Source: Rickettsia endosymbiont of Ceutorhynchus obstrictus
Lineage (GTDB): Bacteria; Pseudomonadota; Alphaproteobacteria; Rickettsiales; Rickettsiaceae
Direction of reading: 5' to 3'
Length of the DNA stretch: 64,000 nucleotides
NCBI RefSeq assembly: GCF_964026565.1
Contig: NZ_OZ032162.1
Span: 992,001-1,056,000 of the forward strand
A model generated the notes under the pieces. The model saw only the letters and a list, made by a program, of their open reading frames with translations. It was not told the origin of the DNA and made no database searches. The position numbers were made by a program, and so were the translations under genes. Position 1 is the first letter of the stretch, and each line of letters starts with the position of its first letter. Positions 18,890 to 25,461 of the stretch are shown piece by piece.

Positions 18890-19105
18890 GCGGGCATTGT
18901 TGCGTGACCTCGTCATTGCGAGGAGATGCGATAGCATCGACGCGGCAATCTAGTTAAATAAATTTTTATACTAAACTTGCCACCTATATAAATTTTTTGG
19001 TATTCTAATTAAATCCCTCATTACATTCGGGATAGCCTGGATGGCCACGACGCCAAGAAGCGTCTCGCCATGACGGTTGGGGTATCCACGCCGCCACGGT
19101 ATGGC
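18890..19105. repeat. Palindromic repeat block (cgtcattgcgagg core)
   Basis: Contains the core cgtcattgcgaggag...gcggcaatctag, an internal segment ttatactaaacttgccacc to gggatagcctggatggcc shared with 1490-1600, and the mirrored half tcgccatgacgg. Lies between the patatin gene and rluB and also supplies the in-frame leader of rluB. No target duplication recognised. Confidence 0.75.
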
Positions 19106-19115
19106 ACCATACCTA

Positions 19116-20750
19116 TCATATCCTTCTATCAGTTTTATTTTGAAATTTTAAAGCTTCACTTTTATTTACATTAAGAAATAATTCAAAATCTTTACTATTA
19201 AATTTAAATTTAGCGATATTTTCATTATAGGATTTATTTTTATCAAATCTTGCATCTTTATTTTTATCGATAGCAAGTAATTTTATAAAATCTTCTTTTA
19301 TTTTATCCGGAGTAGTAGCATCATTTAATCCATGAATCAAAGTTTTTAATGAGTTTGTATCGGCTTTTAAAGTATTATTGCGGCTAAGTGCTGCAACTAT
19401 TACATATTCTTTAAGCTTTGTTTGCAATTCTTCAGGTGATAATGCTCCGGGTTTACAAAAAGATAATAACATCTTTGCTTTATCCTCTTGATTTTCAATA
19501 ATACCGTCTTGCCATTTTGAAGGTTTTTGTTCATTTGAGGGAATTATCATCTCTAATAATTTCGTCCCAAAAGTCTTATTCAAGTTTTTATTGTTATAAG
19601 CCTCATAAACATTTAATAAAAATTTTTGATGCTCAAATGTTTTATCGGCTTCTTTACCTAATTGATGGTTATCTAAATACTCTCTAGTTTGACAATATCC
19701 TTTGATATGTAAATAATCGGCATATTTTTGTGCATCGTTAAAGTCAAGGGTATCTACTCCCTTGGTATTCAAAACTACGGTATTTAAAGCATTTTCACGT
19801 AATTGTTCATTAGTCTCTTTTAAAGTTTCGGTATATTTAAATTTTCCACTAACTCTTGCAAGAGTTTTAAACAGTATGTCAGCTAAAAACTTTACAACTT
19901 CACTTGGATTTCCAAATTTTTTAGCACTATATATAGCAATATTTGCATCGGCTTCCATACCGCTACCAAAAGCCATAGCTAAGGTTCTTCCTTGTTTTTT
20001 TGCTAAGGTAATTTCCTCCATATCATCGCTTACGTCTTTTATGTCAAACTTCGGTTCATTTCCGGAGAAATATTTTGTCGGTATATTATCCCTATAACCG
20101 CCGTCAACATATAACTTATCGTCAATTTCTACCGGTTCAAAAACTAATGGAATCGAGGCGGAAGCACGGCACGCTAAAGCAATTTCAACATTCGGAGTAT
20201 CAAAACTATTAAAAATAGTTAACTCGCCGGTATCTTTTTGAACTGCGGTAACGACTAAATCTTTATATTGCACAGGGTCATATTGTCGCAGTAATGCTAT
20301 ATCCTTAAAATATATTTTTCCTTGATTTTGGTATCTTTCTCGTAGCTCATCAAGTGCTTTATCATCTGCTACATTTACGATATCCGATCTTTGCAAAAAA
20401 TTTCCTATATTTTCTTTGATCGTACTCTCTAACAGATCATATAAGGGTTTACCGTCTTTATTTATCTGAATCGGTCCGGCAGAAAATCCTTTTTTCCCAA
20501 GTAATGACTGCATGTTAGTATTTTTAGAAATTTCTTCAAATTTTTCGGGGGTTGTACCGGTAGCAGCAAGTGCTGCGGTTATAGCACCGGCAGAAGAACC
20601 GGCAACGGCTTTAACTTCGTCAAATATTCCTGATTCTTTTGCAGCTGCATAAGCACCTGAATATATTGCACCTTTAGCCCCGCCGCCGCTAAAAGCTATA
20701 TATTCAATAGGGTTTTGCTGCGCGTCTTGCATTTCTTTGATTTTAGACAT
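19116..20750 (-). CDS. Patatin-like phospholipase A
   Basis: A 544-residue patatin-domain lipase. The oxyanion hole is SGGGAKG at residues 21-27, the nucleophile is Ser53 in GSSAG (51-55), and the catalytic Asp216 is in VDGGYRDNIP. All catalytic parts are intact, so it should be an active phospholipase A2-type enzyme. The C-terminal about 200 residues are Lys/Asn-rich helix with no known domain. No signal peptide is visible. In rickettsiae, patatins of this kind (Pat1/Pat2) are reported to be delivered to the host and to act in entry and phagosome escape. Whether this copy is Pat1 or Pat2 cannot be settled by eye, so no symbol is given. Confidence 0.92.
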   Translation of the reverse strand: MSKIKEMQDAQQNPIEYIAFSGGGAKGAIYSGAYAAAKESGIFDEVKAVAGSSAGAITAALAATGTTPEKFEEISKNTNMQSLLGKKGFSAGPIQINKDGKPLYDLLESTIKENIGNFLQRSDIVNVADDKALDELRERYQNQGKIYFKDIALLRQYDPVQYKDLVVTAVQKDTGELTIFNSFDTPNVEIALACRASASIPLVFEPVEIDDKLYVDGGYRDNIPTKYFSGNEPKFDIKDVSDDMEEITLAKKQGRTLAMAFGSGMEADANIAIYSAKKFGNPSEVVKFLADILFKTLARVSGKFKYTETLKETNEQLRENALNTVVLNTKGVDTLDFNDAQKYADYLHIKGYCQTREYLDNHQLGKEADKTFEHQKFLLNVYEAYNNKNLNKTFGTKLLEMIIPSNEQKPSKWQDGIIENQEDKAKMLLSFCKPGALSPEELQTKLKEYVIVAALSRNNTLKADTNSLKTLIHGLNDATTPDKIKEDFIKLLAIDKNKDARFDKNKSYNENIAKFKFNSKDFELFLNVNKSEALKFQNKTDRRI

Positions 20751-20784
20751 GACTTATTTATACTCTTGTTGCTATACGAAGATC

Positions 20785-20817
20785 AACTTCAAAAAGAGTA
20801 AGGCAATTTTTGAAGTT
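20785..20817 (-). terminator. Possible terminator hairpin after sodB
   Basis: An 11-bp perfect inverted repeat AACTTCAAAAA / TTTTTGAAGTT with an 11-base loop lies 14 bases past the sodB stop and before the patatin gene. There is no T-run after the stem, so it may be a weak terminator or an mRNA-stabilising structure. Confidence 0.4.
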
Positions 20818-20830
20818 CTATCTGAGTATA

Positions 20831-21460
20831 CTATTTTATTAAATTACGTTCGGCAAATTCCCAATTAATCATATGTTTAATAAAGATATCAACATAATCA
20901 GGGCGTTTATTTCTATAATCAATATAATAAGCATGTTCCCAAACATCACAAGCTATTATAGGCTTCATTCCATTAACTATAGGAGTTTCGGCATTAGCTG
21001 TTTTTATAATTTGTAACTTATTATCATGATATATAAGCCACGCCCAACCGCTACCGAATTGCCCTATTGCTGCCGTTTTAAATTGCTCACGGAAATTTTC
21101 AAAACTACCGAAATCTTTATTGATTAATTCTAATATTTTGCCGGTAGGATTACCGCCGCCTTTCGATTTGATTGAGTGCCAAAAAAAACTATGATTCCAT
21201 ATTTGCGCTGCATTATTGAAAATTGCATAGCTTGAATTGCTAGAAGAATGAGCTATTAATTCTTCTAAATCCATTTTTTGTAATTCCGTATCGTCTTTTA
21301 ATAAGTTATTTAAATTGGTAACATAGGTTTGATGATGCTTACCGTGATGATAGTCAAAAGTCTCGGCTGTAAAATGCGGCTTGAAACTATCTTTATCATA
21401 AGGTAAATCCGGTAAAACGAAAGGATAAGAAGTTTGATTAGATTTAGTACAGTAAACCAT
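20831..21460 (-). CDS. sodB: Superoxide dismutase (Fe/Mn type)
   Basis: Converts superoxide to hydrogen peroxide and oxygen. The 209-residue protein shows the metal ligands in FDYHHGKHHQTYV (first His), NHSFFWHSI (second His) and DVWEHAYYIDYRN (Asp and third His). The GGGNPTG and GSGWAWLIYHDNKL segments are typical of the iron form. The start carries a short N-terminal stretch of about 15 residues before PFVLPDLPYDKD that is not strongly conserved, so a slightly later start is possible. It lies directly downstream of a toxin-antitoxin pair on the same strand. Confidence 0.95.
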   Translation of the reverse strand: MVYCTKSNQTSYPFVLPDLPYDKDSFKPHFTAETFDYHHGKHHQTYVTNLNNLLKDDTELQKMDLEELIAHSSSNSSYAIFNNAAQIWNHSFFWHSIKSKGGGNPTGKILELINKDFGSFENFREQFKTAAIGQFGSGWAWLIYHDNKLQIIKTANAETPIVNGMKPIIACDVWEHAYYIDYRNKRPDYVDIFIKHMINWEFAERNLIK

Positions 21461-21480
21461 ATATTTTTCTCCTATTTAAT

Positions 21481-21885
21481 TTATATAACAATAATCCCTG
21501 CAGCTTGACTTGCATTTTTCAATAACTTATCAAAGGTTGCCAGTGGTAATCCAAAGCGTAATGCCAATTCCAAATAACTAGCGTCATAAAGTGTTAACTT
21601 ATAACGTTCTGCTAATTCCATTGTTTCAAGCCAAGTATGTTCTAAGGTTGTTTGATCAACTTTTATATAAATATCTTTCAAGGTGTAAATTGCTTGATGA
21701 CGTTGAATCGTGGTAAGACGTCCTGAGCGTTCTGCTGATAGTAAAGAATTACCTATTTCAAGCCCCCAAACTGATGGAACAATTGCACCCTCTTTTACAG
21801 TTTTATTTAATATTTTTAAATCTGCTATCTCGTCAGGCATAAACCACGAAAGCGTCACTGACGAATCTAAAACAAAAGATGTCAT
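21481..21885 (-). CDS. VapC-type PIN-domain toxin
   Basis: A 134-residue PIN-domain protein, expected to be a metal-dependent endoribonuclease. The first acidic residue is in FVLDSSVTLSWFMPDE, further acidic residues lie in WGLEIGNSLL, and the late motif LTLYDASYLELALRFGLPLATFDK is nearly canonical. It begins two bases after the end of the antitoxin gene, the standard antitoxin-toxin order. Catalytic acids look intact, so the toxin may be functional. Target RNA is unknown. Confidence 0.88.
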   Translation of the reverse strand: MTSFVLDSSVTLSWFMPDEIADLKILNKTVKEGAIVPSVWGLEIGNSLLSAERSGRLTTIQRHQAIYTLKDIYIKVDQTTLEHTWLETMELAERYKLTLYDASYLELALRFGLPLATFDKLLKNASQAAGIIVI

Positions 21886-21887
21886 TA

Positions 21888-22142
21888 TTACTTCTTCCCT
21901 ATATCTCTATATTTCTTCCATTCTTCCCAATCGGCAGGTTGTAAATTAATTTCCTTAGCAAGTTTTCTAAGCCTTATAGCTGCTAGCTTTGCAACCTCAA
22001 TATCGTGTGTAGTATTAACCGGTACAATCTTTGCAGCAGCAACGCCTCTTCTAGTAATTAAGATTTCTTCACCTTTACTAGCTCGATCAAGTATCTTAGA
22101 AAAATGGGTTTTAGCATCAAAGGCGGTAATTGAATTTTGCAT
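21888..22142 (-). CDS. Phd/YefM-family antitoxin (VapB partner)
   Basis: An 84-residue antitoxin. The N-terminal Phd/YefM DNA-binding fold is recognisable in FDAKTHFSKILDRASKGEEILITRRGVAAAKIVP (residues 8-41). The charged C-terminal tail (LQPADWEEWKKYRD) is the expected toxin-neutralising part. It precedes the PIN-domain gene by two bases and should autoregulate the pair's promoter upstream of 22142; no operator could be defined by eye. Confidence 0.85.
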   Translation of the reverse strand: MQNSITAFDAKTHFSKILDRASKGEEILITRRGVAAAKIVPVNTTHDIEVAKLAAIRLRKLAKEINLQPADWEEWKKYRDIGKK

Positions 22143-22206
22143 GTAAGTAAACTAGTTTATTGTCTAGTATTATTATATTTTCTTTTTAAGAAAATGCTAC
22201 TTAAAT

Positions 22207-23613
22207 CTAGATCAACTTAAAAAAATCGGCAGCTAAGTAAAGTGAGCCGGTTATTATAATATTTGCTTTATTATTACCGCTTAATGCACTTATTTCTTTA
22301 ATTGCATCCTCAAGCGAGTCGGCTGTCGCAAAATTAATACCGCTCCTCTCTCCTCTTTGGCTAATTATCTCTGCGCTATAACTTAAAGGTTCGGATAATA
22401 CTTTAACACCGTACCCCTTAATTGTCAAACCCCTAAAATACGAACAAAATTCTTCAATACTCCTATTTTTAGTCATTCCGAGTATTAAATATATTGGAGG
22501 TTCAAGGTTATCATACGCCCAAGCGGCTAGCACTTGCGCGCTGCCGTTATTATGCGCACCGTCTACCCAAATTTGTACAGCATCATTCATAAAGCTTGAT
22601 ACAAGCGAATTTTTCTGGATTCGCCTGTACTCACGTACTCTAGTACGGTAGCTTAGCTCACCCTTAAATTCATCTTGTCTAAAACTTTCTGAATTTAGCT
22701 GTATATTACTTTTTGTTAATTTAGAATATTTTTGTCGATCAATTTTTTGAATTCTCGCCGGCCAGATAGTGTTTTTGAGTCCTTTTTCTATAGCTTTATT
22801 ATCAATATTAAATTGCTTGTTAATTAAGGTTATTACGGCAATAACCGCAGCGGCATTTATTAATTGATGATCACCTAGAAGAGACGGAGCCGGAAATTCA
22901 TAAGTAAAATTTTTTGATAAGTAAGAAAAACCTTCAGCTGTTTTTTTCATCCCAAAATCATATTCATAACAAAAAGCCGGTGAGTTTAGTGCTGCAGCTT
23001 TGGTAAGTAGCACTTCATAAACTTCCTCCACCTGCGCGCTAATAACACAAGGTACAAAGGGTTTTATAATACCGGCTTTTTCCTTCGCTATTAAAGGCAG
23101 AGTTCCCCCTAACCGCTCTATATGGTCATATGAAATCGGCGTAATTAACGTAATTAAAGGATTTGGCACTATATTAGTAGAATCTAGGCGACCGCCAAGT
23201 CCCGTCTCTAAAATTAATATGTCGGCTTTATTATTTGCGAATGCTAAAAAAGCCGCTGCCGTAGTACCGTCAAAAAAAGTCGATTCAACATTTGCTTTTA
23301 TGCTTGCTATCCTAGTTTGCTCACAAACTTCCCAAAGTTCCGAATCAGAAATTTTCTCGCCGGCTATTACTATTCTTTCGTTAAATTCCAGCAAATGAGG
23401 TGATGTATAGACATGTACTTTATAACCGGCGGCGGTAAAAATACTTTTAAGCATAGCTGCGCTTGAGCCTTTACCGTTAGTGCCGGCTATATGAATAACA
23501 GGCGGGAGCTTTAGATGAGGATCACCTAAAGCTTTCAGCAAGATAGCAATATTTTCAAGATCGTATTTGTCGTTATTTTTCCAGGTTGGAACCGGAAAAT
23601 GCGGCATTCTCAT
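22207..23613 (-). CDS. folC: Folylpolyglutamate synthase with an in-frame palindromic element insertion
   Basis: FolC adds glutamates to folates (and may also act as dihydrofolate synthase). The ATP-binding motif GTNGKGSSAAML is near residues 44-55, with YTSPHL, the GGRLDSTN motif and the SYDHIERLGGTL block intact. The C-terminal domain begins at VDGAHNNGSA. Residues about 304-346 (containing SFRQDEFKGEL and NSLVSSF) are encoded by a Rickettsia palindromic element inserted in frame between the two domains. At 468 residues it is longer than usual by about that amount. The insertion lies in a linker, so activity may be retained. Confidence 0.93.
   Translation of the reverse strand: MRMPHFPVPTWKNNDKYDLENIAILLKALGDPHLKLPPVIHIAGTNGKGSSAAMLKSIFTAAGYKVHVYTSPHLLEFNERIVIAGEKISDSELWEVCEQTRIASIKANVESTFFDGTTAAAFLAFANNKADILILETGLGGRLDSTNIVPNPLITLITPISYDHIERLGGTLPLIAKEKAGIIKPFVPCVISAQVEEVYEVLLTKAAALNSPAFCYEYDFGMKKTAEGFSYLSKNFTYEFPAPSLLGDHQLINAAAVIAVITLINKQFNIDNKAIEKGLKNTIWPARIQKIDRQKYSKLTKSNIQLNSESFRQDEFKGELSYRTRVREYRRIQKNSLVSSFMNDAVQIWVDGAHNNGSAQVLAAWAYDNLEPPIYLILGMTKNRSIEEFCSYFRGLTIKGYGVKVLSEPLSYSAEIISQRGERSGINFATADSLEDAIKEISALSGNNKANIIITGSLYLAADFFKLI
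22576..22702. repeat. Rickettsia palindromic element inside folC
   Basis: The 127-base element runs from tacagca to the inverted tgctgta-like end (gctgta). On the folC strand it reads SFRQDEFKGEL...REYRRIQKNSLVSSF. The same peptide pattern occurs in the sensor kinase at 38917-39047 and in a broken intergenic copy at 33526-33846. Confidence 0.85.
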
Positions 23614-23785
23614 GTGTGTTTATTATGCTTATTTAATCTAGGTTTCACCAAATTAATAAGCCCGATTAATAATAACGGAGCAGAAATTGAATTAAACAAC
23701 ATAAAAATACTCCTAAATTTGTATTAGTAATGCATAAAATATAATCTTAAGCTAGATAAATCAAGTTATATTTTATTATTATAAA

Positions 23786-23931
23786 TCAACTACCGGTAAC
23801 TTTAGGAGTTTCGGAAACGAATTTAAAACACGGCATCCCTTCCCTATTTAAGGCCTTGTTGCATGTCTTGCAATACCGATAACTTGATAAAGCTTGCCTT
23901 GATAATGTTGATATATACCGGAGCGCATCAT
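23786..23931 (-). pseudogene. Remnant of a DUF1653 gene
   Basis: From the ATG at 23931, immediately after the dnaN stop, the frame reads SGIYQHYQGKLYQVIGIARH, the start of the small DUF1653 family, and stops at 23848. A second piece in another frame (about 23845-23786) reads MPCFKFVSETPK, which resembles the family's last strand. The central part (the YRALYG/LWVRP region of intact members) is missing. I infer an internal deletion plus frameshift. Nothing else is visible in the 23614-23934 gap, which is otherwise AT-rich. Confidence 0.6.
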
Positions 23932-23934
23932 AAA

Positions 23935-25104
23935 TCAAACTTTTACCGGCATAACGACAAAAATATCTTTTGGGGTTTCGGGGAATTTAATAAGCACCGG
24001 CGAAGAAGCATCAATAAAATATAACTCCACTAGGTCGGCTTTAGCTTTTAATACATCTTCTAAATATTGTGGGTTAAACCCTATTGTTAAAGGCTCTGCA
24101 CCGTCATATTCATAAAAAGCCTCTGCTTCTTTAGAAGATTCAATAGTCTCTTTGGCGTCTCCTCTTGCTTCACCGGTAGCACTAATTTCAAGATCTTCCG
24201 CAGATAAAGTTAATTTCACCGCCTTAAATTTATCAACCGTTATTATAGCAATCCTATCTATAGAATCGGCAAATATTTTGCGGTTAATCACTAGTTTAGT
24301 GTTGCTACTCGCCGGAATAAAAGCCCCGTAATCAGGGAAAGTACCGTCTATTAGCTTGGATAGCATAATAGTGTCTTCATTACATATAAATTTAATTTTG
24401 TTCACACTTAAGAAAATCTCGATATCCGCTTGAATATTCTTGGCATCTTTTACTATTTTTAAAATTTCTTCGGCACTTTTTTGTGGAATAATAATACCGA
24501 AATCTTCTATTTTTTCTTTTAATGCTATAGATGAAACCGAAAGCCTATGACCATCGGTACTAGCAGCGCAAAACTCGCCGTCTTTCACATGTAGATAAAT
24601 CCCGTTTAAATTATAACGGGTTTCATCGGTAGAAATTGAAAATTTTGTCGATTCAATTATTTTAGCAAAATCTATGCAAGAGATTTTTAAACTTGCTTCT
24701 ACCTGAATGTTATCCATTACCGGAAATGAGGATGCCGGCAGAGTGAACAAATTAAAATGACAATTTTTACCTAATATTTGCAATCCCGATTTACCTAAAT
24801 CAGTTAAAGTAAGCTCAGTATCAGGAAGTTTTTTAACTATATCATTTAAAGTTTTCGTTGATACCGTTAACTCCCCTTCATTTACTACCTGAACACCTAT
24901 TTTTTGGCTCAAATATAAATCCATATTTGTGGAACTAAGTTCTAACATATTGTCCTTTGCCAATAATTTAATATTTGCAAGCTCCGATATTACGTTACGT
25001 TTTTCGACGACGGAACTGGCAAACGCTAAAGCATGAACTAATGATTTGGTATTAATTATTATCTTTAACCTGTTGTTATTTTCATTCTTATTAATTATTT
25101 CCAT
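23935..25104 (-). CDS. dnaN: DNA polymerase III beta subunit (sliding clamp)
   Basis: The homodimeric ring that tethers the replicative polymerase to DNA. The 389 residues cover the three clamp domains, with recognisable segments FASSVVEKRNVISELANIKL (domain 1), LPASSFPVMD and FSISTDETRYNLNGIYLH (domain 2), and the C-terminal QYLEDVLKA...SSPVLIKFPE...FVVMPVKV, the last being the usual clamp ending. The gene is isolated from dnaA and recF, as is common in rickettsiae. Downstream a DUF1653 remnant starts almost at its stop codon. Confidence 0.96.
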   Translation of the reverse strand: MEIINKNENNNRLKIIINTKSLVHALAFASSVVEKRNVISELANIKLLAKDNMLELSSTNMDLYLSQKIGVQVVNEGELTVSTKTLNDIVKKLPDTELTLTDLGKSGLQILGKNCHFNLFTLPASSFPVMDNIQVEASLKISCIDFAKIIESTKFSISTDETRYNLNGIYLHVKDGEFCAASTDGHRLSVSSIALKEKIEDFGIIIPQKSAEEILKIVKDAKNIQADIEIFLSVNKIKFICNEDTIMLSKLIDGTFPDYGAFIPASSNTKLVINRKIFADSIDRIAIITVDKFKAVKLTLSAEDLEISATGEARGDAKETIESSKEAEAFYEYDGAEPLTIGFNPQYLEDVLKAKADLVELYFIDASSPVLIKFPETPKDIFVVMPVKV

Positions 25105-25139
25105 TTTGTCTCCTTAAATTTTTTATTAAAGTAAGCTAA

Positions 25140-25440
25140 ACATCGATGTCATTCTCGCGCCATTGTGACGTTGTTGCATGGCTCGGAAATTAATACAAAA
25201 AAACCCGTCATTGCGAGGAGCCGTAGGCTTTGTTGCATGGATCGAAAATTGCTATATTTTGGGTATTCTTTAAAAGTACCGCGATGTCATGCCGTGGCTT
25301 GACCACGGCATCCAGTCAGGCTTTTTAATTTTTTCTGGATACCGTGGTCAAGCCACGGTATGACAAGTTTTAAGCGATTTTAACCATCCATGCAACAACG
25401 CCCCGCCTTTAGCTAGGAATGACATCGAAAATTCTAGCCA
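25140..25440. repeat. Repeat block upstream of dnaN, including a 177-bp element copy
   Basis: Element 25226-25402 (ends GGCTTTGTTGCATGG and CCATGCAACAACGCC) is essentially identical to 12726-12902. It sits inside fragments of the gttgcatggctcg/cgtcattgcgaggag family (25170-25225) and of the tagctagaatgacatcg family (25403-25435). This accounts for the whole gap between pheT and dnaN. Confidence 0.8.
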
Positions 25441-25461
25441 TACACCGATAACGCTAAAATT

